The translations under genes and the position numbers were made by a program. From positions 124,001-188,000 of the forward strand of contig NZ_WEGL01000011.1 in the NCBI RefSeq assembly GCF_009604455.1: a DNA stretch of 64,000 nucleotides, read 5' to 3'. Shown piece by piece: positions 51,980 to 60,818 of the stretch. The notes beneath the pieces were generated by a model. It had not been told where the DNA came from. It was given only the letters and a program-made list of their open reading frames with translations, and made no database searches. This DNA comes from Streptomyces sp. RB17 (GTDB lineage: Bacteria > Actinomycetota > Actinomycetes > Streptomycetales > Streptomycetaceae). The stretch's first letter is position 1; each line of letters opens with the position of its first letter.

Positions 51980-52585
51980 ATGACGGAGCAGGTGGGTACC
52001 GGCCGCACCAATCAGAAGAAGCGCACGCGTACGGCGATCGTGGCGGCCGCCCGCGAACTCATCGGCACGGGCGGCGAGGTGACCATGCCCGCGATCGCCC
52101 GGGCGGCCCTGGTCTCCGAGGCCACCGCCTACCGGTACTTCCCCGACCTTCCCTCGCTGATCAGTGAGGCCCTGGCCGGGGTGTGGCCGCCGCCCGCCGA
52201 GGCGCTCGCGCCGGTCGCGGACTGCGCGGATCCCGTCGAACGTGTCGCCTTCGCCTGTGAGTTCCTGCTCCGCGGCATACTCGCCCGCCAGGGGTCGGTG
52301 CGCGCGATGATCTCGGCCACCATCACCCGGCCCGACACGGTGACCACCCGCCCCGGAATCCGTTTCGGGCTGATCGACCACGCGCTCGCGCCCCTCGACG
52401 GCACCCTCGGGGCGACGGATCCGGAAGCGCTCGCCCAGCTCAAGCGGGACCTCGCCGTGGTCGTCGGCGCCGAGGCACTCTTCACCCTCACCGACCTGTG
52501 CGGGCTCAGCCCCGAAGACGCCGTCGCCAGCGCCGTGCGGACGGCGACCACCCTCACGCAAGCCGCGGTGCGCGCGAACACGTAG
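51980..52585 (+). CDS. TetR-family regulator of the efflux operon
   Basis: The 201-residue protein has the DNA-binding domain at about 15-65 (TAIVAAARELIGTGGEVTMP, ALVSEATAYRYFPDLPSLIS) and a helical ligand domain. It is divergent from the cupin-hydrolase-exporter unit with a 149-base gap that holds two palindromes sharing the half-site CTCTCAYGA. The arrangement is that of a drug- or metabolite-responsive local repressor. ATG 51980 is used. Confidence 0.9.
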   Translation: MTEQVGTGRTNQKKRTRTAIVAAARELIGTGGEVTMPAIARAALVSEATAYRYFPDLPSLISEALAGVWPPPAEALAPVADCADPVERVAFACEFLLRGILARQGSVRAMISATITRPDTVTTRPGIRFGLIDHALAPLDGTLGATDPEALAQLKRDLAVVVGAEALFTLTDLCGLSPEDAVASAVRTATTLTQAAVRANT

Positions 52586-52701
52586 TGGCCCGAGGGCAGG
52601 CCGCTGCGTGCCGTGGCTTACGCGGTGTCAGGGCCGGGAGCGGGCTCGGCCTCCTTCCGCCTCGTAGGAAGTTCCCCCGCCGACGCGTAACGTGAAGCAC
52701 C

Positions 52702-53535
52702 ATGAAGATCCTCATCAGTGCCGACATGGAGGGTGCCACCGGTGTCACCTGGCCGGCCGACGTGCTGCCGGGGACGCCGCAGTGGGAGCGGTGCCGGTCG
52801 ATGTTCACCTCGGACGTGAACGCCGCCGCGCAGGGCTTCCTCGACGGCGGGGCGGAGCAGGTCCTCGTCAACGAGGCCCACTGGTCCATGCGCAACCTGC
52901 TGCTGGAACGGCTCGACGACCGCGTGGAGATGCTCACCGGGCGGCACAAGACGCTGTCCATGGTGGAGGGCGTCCAGCACGGCGACGTCGACGGCATCGC
53001 GTTCGTCGGCTACCACGCGGGCGCCGGCATGGAGGGCGTCCTCGCCCACACCTACCTGGCCAACCAGATCACCGGGGTGTGGCTGAACGACGTCCGCGCC
53101 AGCGAGGGGCTGCTGAACGCGCACGTCGTCGCCGAGTACGGCGTCCCCGTCGTCCTCGTCACCGGCGACGACGTGGCCTGCGAGGACGCGCTCGGGTACG
53201 CGCCCGAAGCGCTGAAGGTCGCGGTGAAGGACCATGTGTCCCGGTACGCGGCGGTGTGCCGGACCCCTGCGCGCACCGCCGCCGACATCCGTGCCGCCGC
53301 CAAGGAGGCCGCCCGGCTCGCGGTGCGCCACCAGCCCGTCGAGGCGGGGCCGTTCACGGTCGCTGTGGAGTTCGACGCCGAGCACCTGGCGATGGCCGCG
53401 ACCGTCGTGCCCGGGGTCGCGCGGATCGGGGAGCGGAAGGTGGCGTACACCAGCGCCACGATGTACGAGGGGATCCGGACGTTCAAGGCGGTCACCACGA
53501 TCGTCTCCGCCGCCGTGGAGGAGCAGTATGGCTGA
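52702..53535 (+). CDS. M55 family D-aminopeptidase (DppA-like)
   Basis: The 277-residue zinc peptidase matches DppA, which removes N-terminal D-amino acids from small peptides. Expected ligands and nucleophile are in place: Asp8 and Glu10 in SADMEG, His60 in NEAHWSM, His105 in FVGYHAGAGM, His116 in VLAHTYL and a Glu near 135, essentially the DppA numbering. It starts a four-gene peptidase operon and overlaps the next gene by eight bases. No signal peptide is present. Confidence 0.93.
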   Translation: MKILISADMEGATGVTWPADVLPGTPQWERCRSMFTSDVNAAAQGFLDGGAEQVLVNEAHWSMRNLLLERLDDRVEMLTGRHKTLSMVEGVQHGDVDGIAFVGYHAGAGMEGVLAHTYLANQITGVWLNDVRASEGLLNAHVVAEYGVPVVLVTGDDVACEDALGYAPEALKVAVKDHVSRYAAVCRTPARTAADIRAAAKEAARLAVRHQPVEAGPFTVAVEFDAEHLAMAATVVPGVARIGERKVAYTSATMYEGIRTFKAVTTIVSAAVEEQYG

Positions 53536-54844
53536 CCAGCAGGCCGATGAACTGGCCCTGGCCGAGGTCGTGGAGTTCACCTCCGGACTGATCCGCATCG
53601 ACACCACCAACCGGGGCGGCGGGGACTGCCGGGAGCGGCCCGCCGCCGAGTACGCGGCGGAGCGGCTGGCCGGGGCGGGACCGGAACCGGTGCTGCTGGA
53701 GCGGACGCCGGGGCGTACGAACGTGGTGGCGCGGATCGAGGGCACGGACCCCTCCGCCGACGCGCTGCTGGTGCACGGTCACCTCGACGTCGTGCCCGCG
53801 GAGGCCGCCGACTGGAGCGTGCACCCGTTCTCCGGCGAGATCCGCGACGGCGTGGTGTGGGGGCGGGGCGCCGTCGACATGAAGAACATGGACGCGATGA
53901 TCCTCGCGGTCGTCCGGTCCTGGGCCCGGCAGGGCGTACGGCCGCGCCGCGACCTCGTCATCGCGTTCACCGCCGACGAGGAGGCCAGCGCCGAGGACGG
54001 CTCCGGATTCCTCGCCGACCGGCACCCCGAGCTGTTCGAGGGCTGCACCGAGGGCATCAGCGAGTCCGGTGCCTTCACCTTCCACGACGGCGCCGGCCGG
54101 CAGCTCTACCCGATCGCGGCGGGGGAGCGGGGCACCGGCTGGCTGAAGCTCACCGCGCGCGGCCGTGCCGGGCACGGCTCCAAGGTGAACAAGGAGAACG
54201 CGGTGACCCGCCTCGCCGCCGCCGTCACCCGCATCGGCGAGCACGAGTGGCGCCCCAGGCTCACCCCGACCGTACGGGCCGCGCTGACCGAACTCGCCGC
54301 CGTGTACGGCATCGAGCCCGACTTCACGGACCTGGACCAGCTGCTGGAGAAGCTCGGTCCGGCGGCCAAGCTGGTCGAGGCGACCCTGCGCAACAGCGCC
54401 AACCCGACCATGCTGAACGCCGGTTACAAGCTGAACGTCATCCCCGGCGAGGCAGTCGCCTACGTCGACGGACGCTGTCTGCCGGGCGGCGAGGAGGAGT
54501 TCACCGCCACCCTCGACCATCTGACGGGCCCGGACGTGAGCTGGGAGTTCGCCCACCGCGAGGTGGCCCTCCAGGCGCCGGTGGACTCGCCGACGTACGC
54601 GAAGATGCGGGCCGCCGTCGAGGAGTTCGCGCCAGAGGGGCACGTGGTGCCGTACTGCATGTCCGGCGGCACGGACGCCAAGCAGTTCTCCCGGCTCGGT
54701 ATCACCGGATATGGTTTCGCCCCGTTGAAGCTGCCCGAGGACCTCGACTACCAGGCGCTGTTCCACGGCGTGGACGAGCGCGTGCCGATCGAGGCGCTGC
54801 ACTTCGGCGTCCGGGTGCTCGACCGCTTCCTGCGGACGGCCTGA
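53528..54844 (+). CDS. M20-family metallopeptidase
   Basis: The 438-residue protein is an M20 dinuclear zinc peptidase or deacylase. His84 and Asp86 (LLVHGHLDVVP), bridging Asp117 (WGRGAVDMKNM), general base Glu151 and ligand Glu152 (TADEEAS), and a GRAGHGSKVNKENAV dimerisation-domain motif are present. The last ligand His should be in YQALFHGVDER. It resembles the ArgE/DapE/acylase group but is annotated only generally. The start ATG 53528 overlaps the M55 stop. Confidence 0.92.
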   Translation: MADQQADELALAEVVEFTSGLIRIDTTNRGGGDCRERPAAEYAAERLAGAGPEPVLLERTPGRTNVVARIEGTDPSADALLVHGHLDVVPAEAADWSVHPFSGEIRDGVVWGRGAVDMKNMDAMILAVVRSWARQGVRPRRDLVIAFTADEEASAEDGSGFLADRHPELFEGCTEGISESGAFTFHDGAGRQLYPIAAGERGTGWLKLTARGRAGHGSKVNKENAVTRLAAAVTRIGEHEWRPRLTPTVRAALTELAAVYGIEPDFTDLDQLLEKLGPAAKLVEATLRNSANPTMLNAGYKLNVIPGEAVAYVDGRCLPGGEEEFTATLDHLTGPDVSWEFAHREVALQAPVDSPTYAKMRAAVEEFAPEGHVVPYCMSGGTDAKQFSRLGITGYGFAPLKLPEDLDYQALFHGVDERVPIEALHFGVRVLDRFLRTA

Positions 54845-54847
54845 ACG

Positions 54848-56812
54848 ATGGGGGACGGGATGCTCAAGACGCCGTACGGATCCTGGCCGTCGCCCGTCGA
54901 CGCGGCCCTGGCCGCCGCGCACGACGGCCGGCCGGAGTGGACGGGCTTCGTCGGGGACGAGACCTGGTGGACGGAACCCCGGCCGACCGAGGGCGGCCGC
55001 CGGGCCCTGGTGCGGCGCCGCGCCGACGGCACCGAGGAGTCGGTGCTGCCCGCGCCGTGGAACGTGCGCAGCCGGGTCATCGAGTACGGCGGCCGGCCCT
55101 GGGCCGGGGTGGTGCGCGACGGGCAGCCCCTCGTCGTCTTCGTGCACTTCGCCGACCAGCGGCTCTACCGGTACGAGCCCGGCGCCGAGCCGCGCCCGCT
55201 GACCCCGGTGTCGCCCGTGGGCGGCGGGCTGCGCTGGGCCGAACCACGCGTTGACCTGGAACGCGGCGACGTGTGGTGCGTGCTGGAGGAGTTCACCGGG
55301 GACGGCCCCGGTGACGTGCGGCGCGTCCTGGCCGCCGTACCGCTGGACGGCTCGGCCGCCGAGGACCGCGGCGCCGTCCGGGAACTCACCGACGACCGGC
55401 ACCGGTTCGTCACCGGGGCGCGCCTCGCCCCCGACGGCCGCCGCGCGGCCTGGCTCGCCTGGGACCATCCGCGCATGCCGTGGGACGGCACGGAACTGCT
55501 CGTGGCCGACGTCGGCGACGACGGCACGCTGCGGGACGCGCGCACCGTCGCCGGCGGACCGGGCGAGGCCGTCGCACAGGTGGAGTGGGCCGCCGACGGC
55601 AGTCTGCTCTTCAGCAGCGACCGCAGTGGCTGGTGGAACCTCTACCGCGACGGCACCCCGCTGTGCCCGCGCGACGAGGAGTTCGGCGGCCCCCTGTGGC
55701 AGCTGGGCCTGCGCTGGTTCGCGCCGCTGGACGACGGGCTGATCGCGGTCGTGCACGGCAAGGGGGCGACCGTGCTCGGCGTCCTGGACCCGGAATCCGG
55801 TGAGATCGCCGACGCCGTCGGCCCGTGGACCGAGTTCCCGGCCCATCTCGCGGCCCACGGCACCCGGGTGGTCGCGGTCGGCGCCGGCCCGCGCACCGCC
55901 TACGAGGTGGTCGAGCTGGACACCGTCACCGGCCGGGCCCGCGCGATCGGGGCCCGGCACCGGGACGCCGTCGACCCCGCGTACTACCCGGAGCCGCGGA
56001 TCCGCGTCTTCACCGGCCCGGACGGCCGCGAGGTGCACGCCCATGTCTATCCGCCGCACCACCCCGAACACGCCGCTCCGGACGGGGAGTTGCCGCCCTA
56101 TGTCATCTGGGCGCACGGCGGCCCCACCAGCCGGGTGCCGCTCGTGCTGGACCTGGAGATCGCCTACTTCACCTCGCGCGGCATCGGCGTCGCGGAGGTG
56201 AACTACGGCGGCTCCACCGGATACGGCCGTGACTACCGGGAGCGGCTGCGCGAGCAGTGGGGCGTGGTCGACGTCGAGGACTGCGCGGCCGTCGCCCGCG
56301 CCCTCGCCGACGAGGGCACCGCCGATCCCGCCCGGCTCGCGATCCGGGGCGGCAGCGCGGGCGGCTGGACCACCGCCGCCTCCCTGACCACGACCGACGT
56401 CTACGCCTGCGGCACCATCATCTACCCGGTGCTGGACCTGGACTCCTGGGGCCCCGGGGACACCCACGACTTCGAGTCCCGTTACCTGGAGTCGCTGATC
56501 GGCCCGCTCGCCGAGGTGCCCGCCCGGTACACCGAGCGCTCGCCGAGCACACACGCCGACCGGCTCACCGCGCCGTTCCTCCTCCTCCAGGGCCTGGACG
56601 ACGTGATCTGCCCGCCCGCCCAGTGCGAACGCTTCCTCGCCCGGATCGCCGGCCGCGATGTGCCGCACGCCTACCTCACCTTCGAGGGAGAGGGGCACGG
56701 CTTCCGGCGGGCGGAGACCATGGTGCGCGCCCTGGAGGCCGAACTCTCCCTGTACGCCCAGGTGTTCAAGCTGGACGTGCCCGATGTCCCGAGGCTGGAG
56801 CTGCACACGTGA
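54848..56812 (+). CDS. S9 prolyl oligopeptidase-type serine peptidase
   Basis: The 654-residue protein pairs an N-terminal beta-propeller with a C-terminal alpha/beta hydrolase. It has YVIWAHGGPTSRVPL, GGSTGYGRDYRERL and the nucleophile GGSAGGW (Ser503). An Asp follows in LQGLDDVICPP and a His in EGEGHGFR. Such acylaminoacyl-peptidase or dipeptidyl-peptidase-like enzymes act on short peptides inside the cell. It begins three bases after the M20 stop and overlaps the S66 start by four bases. Confidence 0.93.
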   Translation: MGDGMLKTPYGSWPSPVDAALAAAHDGRPEWTGFVGDETWWTEPRPTEGGRRALVRRRADGTEESVLPAPWNVRSRVIEYGGRPWAGVVRDGQPLVVFVHFADQRLYRYEPGAEPRPLTPVSPVGGGLRWAEPRVDLERGDVWCVLEEFTGDGPGDVRRVLAAVPLDGSAAEDRGAVRELTDDRHRFVTGARLAPDGRRAAWLAWDHPRMPWDGTELLVADVGDDGTLRDARTVAGGPGEAVAQVEWAADGSLLFSSDRSGWWNLYRDGTPLCPRDEEFGGPLWQLGLRWFAPLDDGLIAVVHGKGATVLGVLDPESGEIADAVGPWTEFPAHLAAHGTRVVAVGAGPRTAYEVVELDTVTGRARAIGARHRDAVDPAYYPEPRIRVFTGPDGREVHAHVYPPHHPEHAAPDGELPPYVIWAHGGPTSRVPLVLDLEIAYFTSRGIGVAEVNYGGSTGYGRDYRERLREQWGVVDVEDCAAVARALADEGTADPARLAIRGGSAGGWTTAASLTTTDVYACGTIIYPVLDLDSWGPGDTHDFESRYLESLIGPLAEVPARYTERSPSTHADRLTAPFLLLQGLDDVICPPAQCERFLARIAGRDVPHAYLTFEGEGHGFRRAETMVRALEAELSLYAQVFKLDVPDVPRLELHT

Positions 56813-57732
56813 CGGAACTGACGCGCCCCGAGCGGCTGGCCCCGGGCGCCCGGGTGGCCGTCGTCGCCCCCAGCGGGCCGGTGCCCGAGGAACGGCTCCA
56901 GGCAGGGCTCGACGTGCTGCGCGGCTGGGACCTCGACCCGGTCGTGGCACCCCATGTGCTCGACCGGCACGGCGAGTTCGGCTACCTGGCCGGCCGGGAC
57001 GCCGACCGCGCCGCCGACCTGCAGAACGCCTGGTGCGACCCGTCCGTCGACGCCGTGCTGTGCGCCCGCGGCGGGTACGGGGCGCAGCGCATGATCGACC
57101 TGCTGGACTGGGACGCCATGCGGGCGGCCGGGCCGAAGGTCTTCGTCGGCTTCAGCGACATCACCGTCCTGCACGAAGCCTTCGCCGGCCGTCTCGGGCT
57201 CGCCACGCTGCACGGGCCGATGGCGGCCGGCGTCGACTTCATCAAGAACGCCTCGGCACAGCAACACCTGCGGGCCACGCTGTTCGCCCCGGAGACGGTC
57301 CGCGCCATCGCCTCCGGCGGCCGGGCCCTGGTGCCCGGCCGGGCCCGCGGGGTCACCCTCGGCGGCTGCCTGTCCCTGCTCGCCGCGGAACTCGGCACCC
57401 CGCACGCGCGCCCCTCGGCGGCCGGCGGGCTGCTGTGCCTGGAGGACGTGGGCGAGGAGACCTACCGGCTGGACCGGTACCTCACCCAGCTCCTGCGCGC
57501 GGGCTGGCTGGAGGAGGTGCGCGGGGTGCTGCTCGGCTCCTGGGAGCGCTGCCCGGACTACGCCGAGGTGCGGCCGCTGCTGGCCGACCGGCTCGGCGCG
57601 CTCGGCGTACCGGTGGTGGAGGAGTTCGGGTTCGGGCACTGCGCGGGGGCGCTGACGATCCCCTTCGGCGTCACGGCCGAACTCGACGCGGACGCGGGCA
57701 CGCTGACACTGGACGAGCCCGCGCTGCGCTGA
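56809..57732 (+). CDS. S66 family LD-carboxypeptidase
   Basis: The 307-residue protein is an LdcA/MccF-type enzyme. It has VAVVAPSGPVPEER near 18-31, LCARGGYGAQRM, the nucleophile Ser116 in GFSDIT, LCLEDVGEETYRLDRYL with the catalytic Glu, and His in FGFGHCAGAL. LD-carboxypeptidases release terminal D-alanine from the L-Lys/DAP-D-Ala bond of peptidoglycan stem peptides. MccF members cleave aminoacyl nucleotides. GTG 56809 overlaps the S9 TGA (GTGA). It closes the four-peptidase operon. Confidence 0.93.
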   Translation: MTELTRPERLAPGARVAVVAPSGPVPEERLQAGLDVLRGWDLDPVVAPHVLDRHGEFGYLAGRDADRAADLQNAWCDPSVDAVLCARGGYGAQRMIDLLDWDAMRAAGPKVFVGFSDITVLHEAFAGRLGLATLHGPMAAGVDFIKNASAQQHLRATLFAPETVRAIASGGRALVPGRARGVTLGGCLSLLAAELGTPHARPSAAGGLLCLEDVGEETYRLDRYLTQLLRAGWLEEVRGVLLGSWERCPDYAEVRPLLADRLGALGVPVVEEFGFGHCAGALTIPFGVTAELDADAGTLTLDEPALR

Positions 57733-57796
57733 ACCGCCGAGGCGTGCGCCCAGGATTTTCGCAGCCGGAGCGGGCGGGACGCCGTACGCTGGCCCG

Positions 57797-58351
57797 ATGC
57801 CGCACACCGCACCCCACTGGCTCGCCGAGGGCCCCCGCGTGGCCATCCGTCACTTCACGCTCGAGGACGGCCCCGAGTTCACTGCCCGGGTCCGGGAGAG
57901 CAAGGACCTGCACCGGCCCTGGCTGTTCCCGCCGGACAACGACGAGGCGTACGCCGCCTACGCGCGCCCGCTGATCGAGGACCCGACCAAGGCCGGGTTC
58001 CTGGTGTGCGAGAAGGACAGCGGGGACATGGCCGGGTACATCAACATCAACAACATCGTGCGCGGCGGCTTCCAGTGCGGCGCCCTCGGCTACGGGGCCT
58101 TCGCGCACGCCGCCGGGCGCGGCCTGATGCGCGAGGGCCTCGACCTGGTCATCGGGTACGCCTTCGGGCCGCTCGGGCTGCACCGGCTGGAGATCAACGT
58201 GCAGCCCGAGAACACCGCCTCCGTCGCGATGGCGCGCGGCGCCGGCTTCCGGCTGGAGGGGTTCTCCCCGGCCATGCTCTTCATCGACGGCGCCTGGCGC
58301 GACCACGAACGCTGGGCGCTCACCGCCGAGATGCGCGAACCCACCGCCTGA
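57797..58351 (+). CDS. GNAT acetyltransferase, RimJ/RimL type
   Basis: The 184-residue protein follows the RimJ/RimL pattern: VAIRHFTLEDGPEFTARVRES, GGFQCGALGYGAFAHAAGRGLM (CoA loop), GLHRLEINVQPENTASVAMARGAGF and DHERWALTAEM at the end. It should acetylate N-termini or similar amines. It lies 64 bases after the peptidase operon and may be co-transcribed with it. Confidence 0.88.
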   Translation: MPHTAPHWLAEGPRVAIRHFTLEDGPEFTARVRESKDLHRPWLFPPDNDEAYAAYARPLIEDPTKAGFLVCEKDSGDMAGYININNIVRGGFQCGALGYGAFAHAAGRGLMREGLDLVIGYAFGPLGLHRLEINVQPENTASVAMARGAGFRLEGFSPAMLFIDGAWRDHERWALTAEMREPTA

Positions 58352-58414
58352 ACACACCCTTTGCGCAATCCTGACCGGCGCATCCCCTGGCCGATGTGAC
58401 CCACGCCGGGTTCC

Positions 58415-60376
58415 ATGGTGATCGTGACGAGGATCCGACGTGAGGTACTGACGCTGCCCGCCGCGCAGGTGGGGCCGGACAACCCCCTGCCCCCGCTGCG
58501 CCCGCTCGACGAGGTCCACCGCATCGACGACCGCGACCGGGACGGCATGCCCAGGGACATGGCCCGCCAGCTCGGGTACGAGCCGTTGCGCAGCCTGCTC
58601 CCGGTCCCCGTCCGCGACGGCTACGACAGAGCCCGCGAGCGCCGCGCTCTCGACGCCCTGGTGATCGAGAACGACCGGCTGCGCGCCACCGTCCTGCCCG
58701 GCCTCGGCGGCCGCATCGCCTCCCTGCTCCACCTGCCCACCGGACGCGAACTCCTCTACCGCAACCCGGTGTTCCAGCCGGCCAACTTCGCCCTCAGCGG
58801 CGCCTGGTACTCCGGCGGCATCGAATGGAACATCGGCGCCACCGGCCACACCACCCTCTCCTGCGCGCCCCTGCACGCCGCGCGCGTCCCCGCCCCCGAC
58901 GGCGGGGAGATGCTGCGCCTGTGGGAGTGGGAGCGGCTGCGCGACCTGCCCTTCCAGGTCGACCTGTGGCTGCCCGACGGCTCCGACTTCCTCTACGTCG
59001 GCGTCCGCGTCCGCAACCCGCACGAGCGGCCGGTGCCGACCTACTGGTGGTCCAACATCGCGGTGCCGGAGGAGTGCCGGGTGCTGGCCCCCGCCGAGGA
59101 GGCCTGGCACTTCGGCTACGAGCACCGGCTGCGCCGGGTGCCCGTCCCGTCGTACGACGGCATCGACCGCACCCACCCCCTCAACAGCCCCTACGCCGCC
59201 GACTACTTCTACGAGGTGCCGGACGGCCGCCGCCGCTGGATCGCCGCGCTGGACGCCGACGGCCACGGGCTGGTACAGACCTCCACCGACGTCCTGCGCG
59301 GCCGCAAGCTCTTCGTCTGGGGCCACCTCCCCGGCGGCCGGCGCTGGCAGGAGTGGCTGACCGAGCCCGGCACCGGCGGCTACTGCGAGATCCAGGCCGG
59401 ACTCGCCCGCACCCAGCTCGAACACGTCCGGCTGGAGGCCGAGAGCGAGGTGTCCTGGCTGGAGGCGTACGGCCCGCTCGACGCGCCGCCCGAGGGGGAG
59501 TGGCCGCAGGCCGTCCAGGGCGCCGAGGAACGGCTGGAGTCCGCCCTGCCCCGGGCCCGTGTCGACGAGGCGTACGCGGCCTGGCTGCCGTCCGCCGACA
59601 CCGAACCCGGCGAGATCCTGGCCGCCGGATCCGGCTGGGGCGCGCTCGAAGTGCTGCGCGCCGACTGGAAGCTGCCCGGCACCCCGTTCCCCGAGTCCAC
59701 CCTCGGCGAGGCACAGGCACCCTGGCGGGAACTGCTGCGCACCGGCTCCCTGCCGGAGCCGCGCCGGGTACGGCCGCCCGGCGAGACCCTCGTCGCCCCG
59801 CACTGGCGGGACATGCTGGAGACCGCGCCCGCCACCCCGCACACCGAGTACCACCTCGGCGTCGCCCAGTGGCACGCCGACGACCGCGCCCAGGCCGTCC
59901 GCAGCTGGGAACGCGCCCTCGAACTCGCTCCCTCGCTCTGGCCGTTGCTGCGCTGCCTCGCCGTCGCCGACCAGGAGTCCGGCCACCACGAACGGGCCGC
60001 CGAACGCTACGCGGACGCCTTCGACGACCTGTGCCGCGAACGGCGGGACGACGGTGCGGCGTGGACGGCCGCCATGGCCGCGCTCGGCCGGGAGACCCTG
60101 CAGGCACTGCTGACGGTGCGGCGGACGGCGGACGCCCGGGCGGTCCGGGACCGGTTGCTGCCCGCCGTACGCCGGCGCGGCCGGTTCCGGCTGCTGGAAG
60201 CCGAGCTGCTCCTCGCCGAGGGACGGCCCGCCGAGGCGCGAGCGGTCTTCGACGCGGGGTTCGAGGTCGCCGACCTGCGCGAGGGCGAGGAGGTACTGGG
60301 CCGCCTCTGGGCCCGGCTCACCGACGAGCCGCTGCCCGCCCGGTACGACTTCCGGATGCGGCCCGACACCGTCTGA
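58415..60376 (+). CDS. DUF5107 protein with C-terminal TPR region
   Basis: The 653-residue protein starts with a galactose-mutarotase-like beta-sandwich of the DUF5107 type (residues about 60-350, with LVIENDRLRATVLPGLGGRI, SGGIEWNIGATGHT, YWWSNIAVPEE and SSYDG-like loops). It ends in helical tetratricopeptide-like repeats (about 470-640, HLGVAQWHADDRAQAVRSWERALELAP). The architecture is common in actinomycete carbohydrate regions, but the substrate is unknown. Starts at ATG 58415. It is convergent with the VOC gene, with a five-base gap. Confidence 0.82.
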   Translation: MVIVTRIRREVLTLPAAQVGPDNPLPPLRPLDEVHRIDDRDRDGMPRDMARQLGYEPLRSLLPVPVRDGYDRARERRALDALVIENDRLRATVLPGLGGRIASLLHLPTGRELLYRNPVFQPANFALSGAWYSGGIEWNIGATGHTTLSCAPLHAARVPAPDGGEMLRLWEWERLRDLPFQVDLWLPDGSDFLYVGVRVRNPHERPVPTYWWSNIAVPEECRVLAPAEEAWHFGYEHRLRRVPVPSYDGIDRTHPLNSPYAADYFYEVPDGRRRWIAALDADGHGLVQTSTDVLRGRKLFVWGHLPGGRRWQEWLTEPGTGGYCEIQAGLARTQLEHVRLEAESEVSWLEAYGPLDAPPEGEWPQAVQGAEERLESALPRARVDEAYAAWLPSADTEPGEILAAGSGWGALEVLRADWKLPGTPFPESTLGEAQAPWRELLRTGSLPEPRRVRPPGETLVAPHWRDMLETAPATPHTEYHLGVAQWHADDRAQAVRSWERALELAPSLWPLLRCLAVADQESGHHERAAERYADAFDDLCRERRDDGAAWTAAMAALGRETLQALLTVRRTADARAVRDRLLPAVRRRGRFRLLEAELLLAEGRPAEARAVFDAGFEVADLREGEEVLGRLWARLTDEPLPARYDFRMRPDTV

Positions 60377-60381
60377 CGGTC

Positions 60382-60732
60382 TCAGCCGCCCCGCTGGTCG
60401 ACGTACTCGAACACCGACCCGTCCGGATGCATCGCGAGCAGGTTCCGGCCCACCGGCGTCGGCACCGGCCCCGCGATGATCCGGGCGCCCAGGTCGGTCA
60501 GCAGCCGGTGCGCCTCGTCCACGTCCTTGACGGCGATGGTCGCCGTCACCCTGCGCAGGATCTCCAGTTCCTCCTCGGGACCGCTCATCAGCAGAAAGGA
60601 GCCGATCGCGGCGACCTGGACCCCGCCGCGCTCGAACCGCAGGGCTCTGCCGCCCGCCAGACGCTCGTAGAAGGGGATCGCGGTCTCGAGGTCGTCGACG
60701 CAGATGCGCAGCGAGGCGCCCAGAATCTCCAT
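60382..60732 (-). CDS. VOC family protein
   Basis: The 116-residue protein is a single glyoxalase-type module with LRICVDDLETAIPFYERLAG at the start, a VTATIAVKDVDEAHRLLTDLGARII second strand-helix unit and the ending AMHPDGSVFEYVDQ. Two copies would pair in a homodimer. The ligand is unknown. It stands alone. Confidence 0.85.
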   Translation of the reverse strand: MEILGASLRICVDDLETAIPFYERLAGGRALRFERGGVQVAAIGSFLLMSGPEEELEILRRVTATIAVKDVDEAHRLLTDLGARIIAGPVPTPVGRNLLAMHPDGSVFEYVDQRGG

Positions 60733-60818
60733 GCGCCCGAGCCTAGTTGGGGCGGCTCCGGGCGTGCAGGGTGCCGCCTCACGTCATCGGCGGCACATCC
60801 CCGGGCGCCCCACCGTGA

